The notes beneath the pieces are model-generated. The model had not been told where the DNA came from and did no database searches. It saw nothing but the letters and a program-made list of their open reading frames with translations. From Acidobacteriaceae bacterium (GTDB lineage: Bacteria; Acidobacteriota; Terriglobia; Terriglobales; Acidobacteriaceae), in the NCBI GenBank assembly GCA_003154055.1, contig PMCH01000171.1, forward strand, positions 1 through 32,040: a DNA stretch of 32,040 nt. The letters are read 5' to 3'. Made by a program: the position numbers and the translations under genes. Numbering within the stretch: position 1 is the first letter of the stretch; every line of letters begins with the position of its first letter. This document shows positions 7,775 through 15,410 of the stretch, one piece after another.

Positions 7775-8374
7775 TTACATCGTCTTCACATCCAAGCTCT
7801 GCCACAGATACCAGCAAGCAATCGACCGGTAGGGCGCCCACGGTTTTGCGATCTTCTCCATAACCTCCGGTTTCGGCCATTTGCGTTTCTTGTAGTGTTT
7901 CTTGATCGCCGCCTGCACTCCATAGTCGCCCGTCGGGAGAATGTCCGGACGACGCAGCGTGAACATCAGGAACATGTGCGCCGTCCACACACCGATGCCC
8001 TTCACCTTCGTCAGGTGCGCGATCACGTCTTCCTCGGATAGCTCCGCCAGGCGCTCAAACTCGAGCAAGCCCGCCTTGGTTTTTTCCGAGAGGTCTCGCA
8101 GATATCCGGTCTTTTGCTTCGACAATCCGACCGCACGCATCTGCGCGTCGGTCAGCTTCAGGATGCCCGCGGGCGTCAGCGGATCTCCCGCCGCGTCCGT
8201 GAACCGGTTGAAGATGGTCAGCGCCGCTTTCCCGTTCAGTTGCTGATAAAGGATCGATTCCGCAAGGCTGTGAAACGTCGGCTCGCCAAACTGCATGCGG
8301 CACGGCCCAACAGTCTCGATGATGGCCGCCATCACCGGGTCGGACTTCTTCAGATGATTGATCGCTTTGCGCAT
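7775..8374 (-). CDS. DNA-3-methyladenine glycosylase of the AlkA / HhH-GPD superfamily
   Basis: 199 residues. The helix-hairpin-helix (LTKVKGIGVWTAHMF, about 121-135) is followed by the catalytic Asp150 in LPTGDYGVQAA, which is the HhH-GPD order. The early SLAESILYQQLNGKAA is the family motif that inserts into DNA. It excises alkylated bases (3-methyladenine and related) in base-excision repair. It is shorter than E. coli AlkA and lacks its N-terminal domain, as in many single-domain bacterial homologues. GAGGAG four bases before the ATG supports the start. There is no Fe-S cluster Cys set, which argues against EndoIII or MutY. Confidence 0.93.
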   Translation of the reverse strand: MRKAINHLKKSDPVMAAIIETVGPCRMQFGEPTFHSLAESILYQQLNGKAALTIFNRFTDAAGDPLTPAGILKLTDAQMRAVGLSKQKTGYLRDLSEKTKAGLLEFERLAELSEEDVIAHLTKVKGIGVWTAHMFLMFTLRRPDILPTGDYGVQAAIKKHYKKRKWPKPEVMEKIAKPWAPYRSIACWYLWQSLDVKTM

Positions 8375-8457
8375 CGTGCTCCTCGTCGCGAGGGCAGCAG
8401 CTTACCACAAAGGCGAACATCTGGCGAATCCGTGAATGCTCCGCCGGGGCGGAACCG

Positions 8458-8895
8458 CTACATGGCGTCGGCTTGCTTCTCGGCCATGTCGCCGATTACC
8501 GGCAGCTTGAACATCTTTCCCAGGTAGGCCTGGTACATCAGAAACAGCCATAGGATCAACTCGGCCAGACTGATCAGCGGCCACAACAGAAAAAGCACCA
8601 GCCATCCCAGGAACGGGATGTGCCAGAGGATGCTCATGCCAATGCCGAGCACGAACCCTGCGACCGCCAGGAAAATGCATTGGAAGGAGTGAAAACGGAT
8701 AAATCGCCGCTTGTTGTACGGTTCAATCACAAGAAACAGAATCGCCGGGATGAAGAGGTATGCCAGCAAGCCCGCAACATTGTCGGTGAGCCCGGCTGCG
8801 GGAGCCGATGTTGCCACGCTCGGACCTCCGGCTGCACACTTCGGGCAGGTTGCACCATCCGCGAGCTGCGTTCCACAACTTGGACAGAAAGCCAC
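8458..8895 (-). CDS. Zinc-ribbon membrane protein (DUF4870-like)
   Basis: 145 residues. The N-terminal zinc ribbon shows CPSC (Cys4, Cys7) and CPKC (Cys17, Cys20). An Ala-rich linker leads to a membrane part of about three to four helices (NVAGLLAYLFIPAILFLVI, QCIFLAVAGFVLGIGMSIL, LGWLVLFLLWPLISLAELI). The phrase KRRFIRFHSFQ between the first two helices is typical of DUF4870 proteins. No function is established for the family. The GTG start has AAAAGGAG upstream. Neighbours give no clear hint of role. Confidence 0.82.
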   Translation of the reverse strand: MAFCPSCGTQLADGATCPKCAAGGPSVATSAPAAGLTDNVAGLLAYLFIPAILFLVIEPYNKRRFIRFHSFQCIFLAVAGFVLGIGMSILWHIPFLGWLVLFLLWPLISLAELILWLFLMYQAYLGKMFKLPVIGDMAEKQADAM

Positions 8896-9374
8896 AGGGA
8901 TCTCCTTTTCGGGACCGGGGTTCGGTGTGAGGCACGTTATCAGAAACGCCGGAGGCGAGGCAATGACGGCGCGAAAACCCGATTCGCGCCCAGGAGCGGT
9001 GGTATGTAAAAAAGAACTTTACAATACAAAGTATATCGAACTATACTTGCTCTTGTGAAGCTCAAGTCCATGCTGCACGTGCTCCTGACGGCGGCCCTTC
9101 GTCTCGCGGTCCGGTTGCCCGGGATCAAGGCCGGGCGGGACCGCCGTGGCCGCCATGAATACCAGCCACCTGTGGGCACGTCTTCATCCTGGGTGCAGAG
9201 GTTTCCCCGCAGGCCCGATGACAGGGATTCAGAACCTCGTTCTCCGGTCATCTTTGCCAGTGCGGAGTTCTTCGACTGAAGGCCGCGTTTTGCCGGAAAC
9301 CCGCCGTTCCCTCTATCATTCCAAGGAAGGCGGCGAGAGCGCGCGCCGCCACTATTCATCCCAGAAAGGCACTG
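8896..9374. other. Intergenic region without a supported gene
   Basis: 479 bases between the divergent zinc-ribbon and sulfotransferase genes. Short open frames exist on both strands, but none has a recognisable motif or protein-like composition. The stretch 9001-9060 is far richer in A and T than its surroundings and carries a promoter-like pair and an inverted repeat. The rest (9060-9360) is GC-rich with no other structure that I can support. Confidence 0.5.
9018..9048 (+). promoter_or_regulatory. Promoter-like sequence with overlapping inverted repeat
   Basis: TTTACA (9018-9023), 18 bases, TATACT (9042-9047) is a good sigma-70 match on the + strand. A perfect inverted repeat AAGTATA (9029-9035) / TATACTT (9042-9048) with a 6-base spacer overlaps the -10 box, as an operator would. 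Transcription would start about 320 bases upstream of the sulfotransferase gene. Confidence 0.4.
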
Positions 9375-9938
9375 ATGATCACGATCGTTTCCGGACTGCC
9401 CCGCTCGGGCACGTCCTTAATGATGCAGATGCTGGCGGCGGGTGGCTTGCCTGTCCTCTCCGATGGCGAACGCCAGGCTGACACCGACAACCCGCGCGGG
9501 TATCTCGAATGGGAGCGCATCAAGCAACTTCCGAAAGACCCGGCGTGCATTGCAGAAGCCGAAGGCAAGGTGGTCAAAGTGATCTCGCAGCTTCTGTTGT
9601 CCCTGCCCGCCGGGCACGACTACCGCATCGTCTTTATGCAGCGCCCGCTGCCCGAGGTCCTGAAGTCGCAGGACGAGATGCTGCGCCGCCGCGGCAACTA
9701 TGAGGGTGGCGGAGATACCTCTCCGATCGAGGAAGCTTTCCAGCGCCATCTGATCGAGGTCAACAAGTGGCTGGACGGCAAGTCAAACATCGCCGTGCTG
9801 CGCGTGCACTATCACAAGATCCTGCGCGAACCGCAAGCAACAGCCGAAGCCGTTGCCGACTTCCTGAAAGTCCCGCTGAACATCGAAGCCATGACGCAGC
9901 AGGTGGATGGAAATCTCTACCGGAATCGCATGAAGTAG
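9375..9938 (+). CDS. Small sulfotransferase-family (P-loop NTPase fold) protein
   Basis: 187 residues. It opens with ITIVSGLPRSGTSLMMQML, where PRSGTS is the 5'-phosphosulfate-binding loop of PAPS-dependent sulfotransferases. A later segment (YRIVFMQRPLPEVLKSQ) matches the 3'-phosphate-binding region (R..RP...V.S). Near the C-terminus, REPQATAEAVADFLKVPL is the usual helical region. It probably moves sulfate from PAPS to an unknown acceptor; with a minimal size, it may instead be a P-loop protein without sulfation activity. AGAAAGG (9363-9369) precedes the ATG. It ends convergently with the OpgC-like gene. Confidence 0.8.
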   Translation: MITIVSGLPRSGTSLMMQMLAAGGLPVLSDGERQADTDNPRGYLEWERIKQLPKDPACIAEAEGKVVKVISQLLLSLPAGHDYRIVFMQRPLPEVLKSQDEMLRRRGNYEGGGDTSPIEEAFQRHLIEVNKWLDGKSNIAVLRVHYHKILREPQATAEAVADFLKVPLNIEAMTQQVDGNLYRNRMK

Positions 9939-9990
9939 TGTGGCGCGGGCCGTGGACGACGGCGGGATGTTGCGTCCAGTTGTTCCCGGA

Positions 9991-11148
9991 CTAGGCGGTC
10001 GGAAGGCCCGGCATTGTCTCTGGCCTTAGAACGGGCGCACTTCCCGAAGCGCGCTCGCGGTACAACTGGTGCAGCCATGCCGGAAGGCCGAGGCTCAACA
10101 CCGTAAGCAGGGCCACGATCAGTTTGGCGCCCGGCGAAAACGTGTTGATGGTGTGGGCCTCGAAGCGCGTGATGAGCATGGAGAACGCGAATATCTGCAA
10201 CGAATGCCCGCCCAGCAGATTCAGGAATCGGAAGAACCGCAGCTTCATCGCCTCCGCATCCACCGACCGCGGGATCCACCACAGGAGATACCCGAGGCAG
10301 GCCGCGTCCAGGAACCGGACCGGGTTGTGATCGGGATGGGCATTGAAGTTCAGCAGGGGATTCACTCCCCAGAGCGAAAGCAGGTGCCGGTCCACCACCA
10401 GCAGCAAGGCAACCACGGAGCACGTGGCCAGCAGAACCCGCGATTTGCCAACGCTGCCTTCGCTTGAGCGCAGTCCTCGATAACCAAAATACTGTCCGGC
10501 GACGAAGTAGGCCTGCCAGGCACACAGATTGAAAGTTGCCGGGTTCAGGGCCGCCGCGCCCGACTTCGAGTCTCCCAGTCCGAACTGTGCACCTACCCAA
10601 AGACCCGCGCTGATCACACCGACCACCCACGCCCGCCCTTCCGTGAACTGCTTCAGGACGATGGGGCTGAATGCCAGGAACACGCAATACATCGGCAGAA
10701 TCCGGTCGAAGCCGCCTTGGTTCCAGAGCAAGGCCCCGGAGACGAGAGTTTGCAGCGGACCCGCCACACTGCGCAAAACCGCTCCGGGAAAAAGCGCCGC
10801 CACTATCCCCACCACCAGCAGCGCGATGTGCGTCAGGTAGATGGTGCCAGCGCGCCGGAGGACCTTCGACAGCATCGCAGAGGGACCGCGCCTGTCCCGC
10901 AGCGGCAGATAGACCCAGGTGGAAACCAATCCCGACAGAAAAACGAAGCCGTCCGGAGACGAGGCGTAGCCGAACGTGTACTCGGTGAAGGGTGCCAGGG
11001 GGTTGGGAAAGTGCCCCAATGTCATTGCTACCAGGAAGTACCCACGCAGAGTGTCAACCCGCCAATCCCGCCCCATACCAACCGTAGGGCAATCAGCATG
11101 CCACCGGGAAAGCGGTAACACATGGCTGAAGTTACTTGCCGAGTGCAT
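9991..11148 (-). CDS. OpgC-domain membrane acyltransferase-like protein
   Basis: 385 residues with about ten hydrophobic helices. The opening RDWRVDTLRGYFLVAMTLGHF and SPDGFVFLSGLVSTWVYLPL match the OpgC branch of acyltransferase-3-like proteins, in which the D..RG motif opens the first helix. E. coli OpgC adds succinyl groups to osmoregulated periplasmic glucans. No glucan synthase gene (opgG/opgH) is nearby, so the acceptor here is unknown. The start is uncertain: the ATG at 11148 and the ATG at 11076 (directly before the conserved core) both lack a clear Shine-Dalgarno sequence. A GCAAAGCTTTGC palindrome lies just upstream. Confidence 0.82.
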   Translation of the reverse strand: MHSASNFSHVLPLSRWHADCPTVGMGRDWRVDTLRGYFLVAMTLGHFPNPLAPFTEYTFGYASSPDGFVFLSGLVSTWVYLPLRDRRGPSAMLSKVLRRAGTIYLTHIALLVVGIVAALFPGAVLRSVAGPLQTLVSGALLWNQGGFDRILPMYCVFLAFSPIVLKQFTEGRAWVVGVISAGLWVGAQFGLGDSKSGAAALNPATFNLCAWQAYFVAGQYFGYRGLRSSEGSVGKSRVLLATCSVVALLLVVDRHLLSLWGVNPLLNFNAHPDHNPVRFLDAACLGYLLWWIPRSVDAEAMKLRFFRFLNLLGGHSLQIFAFSMLITRFEAHTINTFSPGAKLIVALLTVLSLGLPAWLHQLYRERASGSAPVLRPETMPGLPTA

Positions 11149-11154
11149 AGATAA

Positions 11155-11166
11155 GCAAAGCTTTGC
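11155..11166. promoter_or_regulatory. Perfect 12-bp palindrome upstream of the OpgC-like gene
   Basis: GCAAAGCTTTGC, 6 bases ahead of the upstream-most ATG of the OpgC-like gene. It has the size and symmetry of a dimeric regulator site. It could also be chance. Confidence 0.3.
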
Positions 11167-11281
11167 ATACCCTGTGGAAAACTCTCCATCGCCCCTTGAA
11201 CGGTGGCAGGAACGCTGGAAACCATGCCTCCACCGTGCCAGGGCTTTCCATCCGAGGGCCGCTCCGCTATCCCGGGTGAAG

Positions 11282-11314
11282 AAAAACCCCCACCCTCCGC
11301 CGCGAAGAGTGGGG
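11282..11314 (-). terminator. Probable terminator of the kelch-protein gene
   Basis: On the minus strand CCCCAC...GTGGGG (pairing 11309-11314 with 11288-11293, with a partial TC/GA extension) is followed by a short run of five T (11282-11286 as A on the + strand). It lies about 20 bases behind the stop codon at 11334. Confidence 0.6.
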
Positions 11315-11333
11315 ATGAGATAACGCCGGGCTC

Positions 11334-12779
11334 TTAGTTCACCGTGACGCTGACCGCCGGAGAAGGAATGCCGTTGGCAACGACTTCGAGGGTACTGGCT
11401 CCGGTCTCAGCCGTGCCCGGCACATCGAAGTTGGTCGAGACAATGGTCGATCCGGTGGCTACTCCCATCGAGCTGTGATCGTGGCTGCGGGCGTAGAAGA
11501 CGTGGTGCGTCGATGTGTTGGTAATCCGCACCAGGGGGTAGTTGGTGGAGGTTTCGAACTCGTCCCCGAACGACGCCGCTTGCGACAGGCCGTTGAACTG
11601 CGTGCCAGAGATTTGGTAGGTCTTGCCCCGAATAACGGTGGCGGGAAAATTCGTGATCGCAGGAGCCCACGCCGGGGAATAGGTTCCGGTGGATTTGTAA
11701 ACTTGGACGGTGTTGCCGGCAACCAGTACCTGGCCGTTGGGCAGCACCAGCAACGAACCGTAACCCGGCAAAGTGAAATTCAGATTCGTGCCATCGAATT
11801 CGTAGAACCTTCCGGAGTTCCCCGCCACCAGCACGTTGCCGTTGGGCAAAAGCGCGGCGAACGAGTCGCCGGCATTGTCGCCATTGGGAAAGTCGGGGCC
11901 GGTCGTCCAGGTGCCGCGGCTGGCAATTTTCGGCCCAGGATGAAAGATAGAGGTGTGTCCGGGCCCGCTGCCGCCGTTGGTATAGGAGCCGGTGGCGAAG
12001 ACGGTGCCATCCGGACGCAGGACGGCCGGGCCGACCTCTCCGGGCGGGAAGTAGCAGCCGCCGGGATATTGCAGGCACCCCTGGATGTCGGTGGGAGAGT
12101 GCAGATCCACTTTCGTGCTGCCGGCGGAAATCCATTTCAGTCTTGAAGTCAGATAACGCTCGGCGTGTGGAGCGGCCTTCACATCGAAGGTCAGAACCGT
12201 GCCGTCGGGCATCAGGGTCCATCCCTCTTCGGCGTTGAAGTCCTTCTTGTTGGTGGAAGGCACCGCGGTCCACTGCATCGTCACCGGATCGAGCGCCGCC
12301 ATGTCCTTGGTCAACTTGTTGCCCATGAGAAACACACCATTGGGCAGCACAACCGAGGGCGAGTCGCCGATCGTGGTCCAACCTGCGGGAGGCGCAACCG
12401 AGGTCCACTTGTTCGCTTTCGGATCGTAGATCGCGCCCAGGTTGGTGAGCACGAAGGCGCCATTGTTGTACTCGCCGCCCTCAATGAGAACGCGGCCATC
12501 GGCGAGCACGGAGGATGCGAAGGCGTCGGGCGAGTACCCGGCCGGCAGGCTGGCCAGCTTTGTCCACGTCCCGTTAACGTAGCTTCCGCTGATATCGGGT
12601 GTGAGCTTGTACCAGCTGGACAGACTATTGCCCTGGAACATCACCGTGCCGTCGGTCAGCAGGAAGCCGATGCCCGCGCCAGCCGGGGGCTGGTGCGCGA
12701 GTCTCTGCAGCGACTGCGCCATTACGACTCCGGAGATGCCGAGCATCAGGGTCACGGACAGAAGAAATCTCTTGAGCAA
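11334..12779 (-). CDS. Secreted kelch/galactose-oxidase-like beta-propeller protein
   Basis: 481 residues from a TTG start at 12779, chosen because AAGGTGG lies six bases upstream and a signal peptide (LLKRFLLSVTLMLGISGVVMAQ) begins right there. The longer open frame to 13007 has no signal or conserved content. At least seven phrases of the form L-x-[DN]G-x-V-[LFM] recur (LLTDGTVMFQGN, VLADGRVLIEGG, VLPNGVFLMGN, LMPDGTVLTF, LRPDGTVFATG, LLPNGNVLVAGN, VLPNGQVLVAGN), one per propeller blade. From about residue 370 (mature numbering) a DUF1929-like beta-sandwich follows (NYPLVRITN, FYARSHDHSSMGVATG, NGIPSPAVSVTV). This is the domain order of galactose/glyoxal oxidases, but I cannot confirm the copper ligands, so enzymatic activity is uncertain. 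Confidence 0.8.
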   Translation of the reverse strand: MLKRFLLSVTLMLGISGVVMAQSLQRLAHQPPAGAGIGFLLTDGTVMFQGNSLSSWYKLTPDISGSYVNGTWTKLASLPAGYSPDAFASSVLADGRVLIEGGEYNNGAFVLTNLGAIYDPKANKWTSVAPPAGWTTIGDSPSVVLPNGVFLMGNKLTKDMAALDPVTMQWTAVPSTNKKDFNAEEGWTLMPDGTVLTFDVKAAPHAERYLTSRLKWISAGSTKVDLHSPTDIQGCLQYPGGCYFPPGEVGPAVLRPDGTVFATGSYTNGGSGPGHTSIFHPGPKIASRGTWTTGPDFPNGDNAGDSFAALLPNGNVLVAGNSGRFYEFDGTNLNFTLPGYGSLLVLPNGQVLVAGNTVQVYKSTGTYSPAWAPAITNFPATVIRGKTYQISGTQFNGLSQAASFGDEFETSTNYPLVRITNTSTHHVFYARSHDHSSMGVATGSTIVSTNFDVPGTAETGASTLEVVANGIPSPAVSVTVN

Positions 12780-13140
12780 GACCAACCACCTTTCTTGAAG
12801 CTTGCTTGAGCAGCAATCGCAGTAATGTTGCGTCGGGCCGAGTGTTCCCGCAATTTCACCATCGCCGGGGCGTGGACGGAGGACGAAGCCGGGGAGCGCC
12901 ATCTTACCAAATGCGGACGGACGTGGGTAGGCGGAAGAGGCCGCCCGGGCGGTCGTTTGGGAGACAAATAGTTCGGCATGAATCCGGTCACACCGGCGGC
13001 GTGCCAACCCTGGACCAAACCTCGCTGTGGCAGAGATCGTCCATTTCGGCTGGAGAAGCGGTCAGGCACTTTGATTCATCCTGGTCGGTGCGCAGCTCCG
13101 GCGGACTGAGAAGAGCAACCAACCAGATGCTCTGTGCCCG
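12780..13140. other. Intergenic region, no supported gene
   Basis: 361 bases between the kelch gene and the cytochrome c gene, both read leftward. It must hold the promoter of the kelch gene, but no clear -35/-10 pair is visible. Open frames crossing it lack motifs and are rejected. Confidence 0.5.
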
Positions 13141-13593
13141 TCACTTTTCCGACGAGTTAGTCTGCGACGGCCCCAGCGACTTCAAGTAGCTCACAATCTG
13201 CCAGCGCTGCGGCTCAGGAAGCTTGGACCACACGGGCATGCCGCGGCGGACGACACCGTTGGTCAAGACCCAGAACAGCGTTCCCGGTGTGGCCTCCTGT
13301 ACTGCCGGGACACGAAGACTTGGGGCATTCTTTCCTCCCTCGGCGGTGTTGCCATGGCACTCTGCGCAGTGCCCTTCGAAGAGCTTCCTACCCGCCGCCA
13401 CCGCATCAGGATCGGACTCTAGTGGATTCTTGAGGGCACGAGCCTTTTCGGGAGCTTTTGCGAGTTCAGCGTAATACTCCAGGTCGCGTTCCTTAGTTGG
13501 CTGCGCTGGAAGATTTTCCTGTGCCCGTGTCAGGGTTGCCGCGAAGATCATGAGAGCGATACTGGATATTCCCAATCCGTGCAATGTTGTCAT
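13141..13593 (-). CDS. Exported monohaem c-type cytochrome
   Basis: 150 residues. The signal peptide (GISSIALMIFAATLTRA) precedes a Lys/Glu-rich linker and one haem c motif, CAECHG (about residues 75-80), in KLFEGHCAECHGNTAEGG. The distal Met ligand is probably in RRGMPVWSKL. The C-terminal helix WQIVSYLKSL is typical of class I cytochromes c. It acts as an electron carrier in the periplasm. Its ATG overlaps the stop of the upstream outer-membrane protein gene by 4 bases (ATGA, 13590-13593), so the two proteins are translationally coupled and probably work together. Confidence 0.93.
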   Translation of the reverse strand: MTTLHGLGISSIALMIFAATLTRAQENLPAQPTKERDLEYYAELAKAPEKARALKNPLESDPDAVAAGRKLFEGHCAECHGNTAEGGKNAPSLRVPAVQEATPGTLFWVLTNGVVRRGMPVWSKLPEPQRWQIVSYLKSLGPSQTNSSEK

Positions 13594-14498
13594 TCGTGAC
13601 CTCCGAAAACCCGGCTGACCATCTGTCCGAACCCGGAGAACTCGTGCGACACGCCCCAGCGCAGCATGAAGCGATGGCTGTTGTCATTTAATCCGAAAGT
13701 GGGCAAAAGACGAAGCGTCCAGTTCGAAGGGAGATTCCATGCGACAACGGGAGCGACATAGTGTGACGTTTCATGCAGGCCGGGACTGACCGTGTCGCCC
13801 AGCCCCCCGTACATTTCGACGCCGGCAACGAAATTCTCGCGGCAGAAACTGCATGCATGCGAGGACGCTTTCAGCGCAAGCGGGCGGCTCGCGCCCATGG
13901 CATAGCCAAACTCCCACGGCTCACTGGGCAGGAGGTTCTTGACGACGATGGGGTTCACCGCAAAATTCCATCCCTTCACGTTCCTGGAAAGGATGAGCTT
14001 GAACTCCAGTTCATGCTTGTGTTCCTGACGCGCGATGGCGTTGGGATCGAGATTGTCGGATTCGACGTCGTGGCCTTCGACCTCCTTGATGATCTTGTCG
14101 GCGTCGCTGATGTGCTCGTATTCGATATAGAGGACCGGATTAATGAAATGCTCGTGCTTCAACGGACGGATCCGATTCTCCCAGCGAAAGCCGGTGAAGA
14201 CGGTGCTATCGCCGAAAGTGGTTTGGGCGTCGAGGTAGAGCTCGGTCGTCCACCACGCGGTGGCGCCATATTCCAGCTCAAGCCAATAGGAGTGGAAATC
14301 ATTGCCGCCACGTTGCGTGGCGAAGTTCGAGTAGTATTCAACTTCCAGACTGCCCGGCTCCTCGAGATAGTGGTCGTAGGTCACGATGTAAGGGCTCTCC
14401 TGGGCCCAGGCGGCCGCGGCCGAGAAGAGGAGGGAGAGCAAGATGAAATTGATGAGGCGCGCCGGCGGGCGCCGATCGGGCAGGGAAGAAGAGTGCAT
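13590..14498 (-). CDS. Predicted outer-membrane beta-barrel protein, unknown function
   Basis: 302 residues. A signal peptide (LINFILLSLLFSAAAAWAQ, cleavage near residue 33) is followed by alternating hydrophobic/polar strands rich in aromatic residues (LEVEYYSNF, YWLELEYGATAWWTTELYL, FTGFRWENRI, PVLYIEYEHI, LEFKLILSRN, TLRLLPTFGL), the pattern of an outer-membrane barrel. A HACSFC motif (His215, Cys216, Cys219) is unusual for such a barrel and could bind a metal or form a disulfide. I do not recognise the family. AGGAG six bases before the ATG supports the start. It is the first gene of a unit with the cytochrome c, behind the palindrome at 14514-14540. Confidence 0.72.
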   Translation of the reverse strand: MHSSSLPDRRPPARLINFILLSLLFSAAAAWAQESPYIVTYDHYLEEPGSLEVEYYSNFATQRGGNDFHSYWLELEYGATAWWTTELYLDAQTTFGDSTVFTGFRWENRIRPLKHEHFINPVLYIEYEHISDADKIIKEVEGHDVESDNLDPNAIARQEHKHELEFKLILSRNVKGWNFAVNPIVVKNLLPSEPWEFGYAMGASRPLALKASSHACSFCRENFVAGVEMYGGLGDTVSPGLHETSHYVAPVVAWNLPSNWTLRLLPTFGLNDNSHRFMLRWGVSHEFSGFGQMVSRVFGGHE

Positions 14499-14513
14499 GC
14501 GGCTCCTAATTGA

Positions 14514-14540
14514 AAATGAAATTGAATTTCAATTTCATTT
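14514..14540. promoter_or_regulatory. Perfect 13-1-13 inverted repeat, Fur-like operator
   Basis: Half-sites AAATGAAATTGAA (14514-14526) and TTCAATTTCATTT (14528-14540) are exact reverse complements around one T. The centre (GAAATT G AATTTC) agrees with the classical 19-bp Fur box at 12 of 19 positions by my count. It ends 16 bases upstream of the ATG of the outer-membrane protein gene, where a bound repressor would block transcription. The remaining intergenic stretch to 14752 holds no supported gene. Confidence 0.65.
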
Positions 14541-14752
14541 AGGAACTGTACGATACTGCGCCCGGCTCCTGCCAGTGATCGTTGTCACAAATGCGTGTGA
14601 TTACAAAACAATTACAGAAGGGCGAGACTGGCTGTCACAGGGTGAATCGATGGCGGGCACTGCGCACTTTCGTTGTCGCTGCAAGATACTTGGCGGAATA
14701 TGTCTGGTTCCGGAAGAAACTGGACCGGATCGAACCGGGCAGGTAAAGCATT

Positions 14753-15325
14753 TTATGAGACTGCGGCTGCCGGAGGTAGTTGGAATCCGATTTTTCGTCC
14801 GGCCCTTCGTGAAGGCATCATCAGCCGCTTGATGGTGTCAATGATGTCCTGAATTGCGGTGTCGTGCGTGTCAAGGCGCTGTTCCAGTTCTTCGATGTGC
14901 GACGCGAACTGGCGATTGGCTGCCAACATTTCACGCAGTCGGACAAAGGCGCGTACAACGTGAACGCTCATGGCTACGGCGCGAGGGGAGTTGAGCACGG
15001 TCGCGGCCATGATCGCGCCGTGTTCGGTGAAAGCGTATGGCAGAAAGCGGCGGCCACCTCGGCCTTTGTTTGAGGTCGCAAATTGCGACCTCAAAGATCC
15101 TGTTTCTCGCGGAGTTAGCTGAAACGTGAAATCAGAGGGAAAACGGTCGCGGTTGCGCTTCACTTGTTCGTTCAGGCGCTTCACGGGAACGGAATAGAGT
15201 TCGGCGAGAGCGGTATCGAGAATGACTTTCTGACGGCGGAGAATCAGAATCCTCGATTCGATCGGAATGACCGCTGCCTTTTGGCGGTGGGTCGTCTGAT
15301 TCCGTGATTGCGCAGTTTTCGGCAC
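14753..15325 (-). CDS. ORF6N-domain (phage antirepressor-type) protein
   Basis: 190 residues from a GTG start at 15325. The ORF6N domain runs from about residue 20 to 105: IESRILILRRQKVILDTALAELY, VKRLNEQVKRN, FPSDFTFQLT, and LPYAFTEHGAIMAATVLNS. The tail holds a coiled-coil-like segment (HIEELEQRLDTHDTAIQDII). ORF6N domains occur in phage antirepressors and in solitary chromosomal genes, often with KilA-N-like DNA-binding roles. No phage gene is nearby. The frame extends upstream to 15490 into the mutase gene, but that part is not protein-like; no clear Shine-Dalgarno fixes the start. The function in the host is unknown. Confidence 0.8.
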   Translation of the reverse strand: MPKTAQSRNQTTHRQKAAVIPIESRILILRRQKVILDTALAELYSVPVKRLNEQVKRNRDRFPSDFTFQLTPRETGSLRSQFATSNKGRGGRRFLPYAFTEHGAIMAATVLNSPRAVAMSVHVVRAFVRLREMLAANRQFASHIEELEQRLDTHDTAIQDIIDTIKRLMMPSRRAGRKIGFQLPPAAAVS

Positions 15326-15410
15326 TCGGGACAGCTTACCGTTTCGAGCCAGTGCGGAACTGTGACGCAGGAACGTCAAAAATGTGACGATTCGATATCT
15401 TCCAAGCTGA

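Noticed and set aside
8940..9359. 139-codon minus-strand open frame in the 8896-9374 gap
   Set aside because: Arg/Ser/Pro-rich, without motif, and runs across the AT-rich promoter-like island.
12780..13007. N-terminal extension of the kelch protein
   Set aside because: The extension lies upstream of a clear signal peptide and a Shine-Dalgarno/TTG start, and is Arg/Pro/Cys-rich without conserved features.
14583..14600. TCACA-N6-TGTGA repeat as a CRP site
   Set aside because: The half-sites are in the opposite orientation to a CRP site (TGTGA-N6-TCACA).
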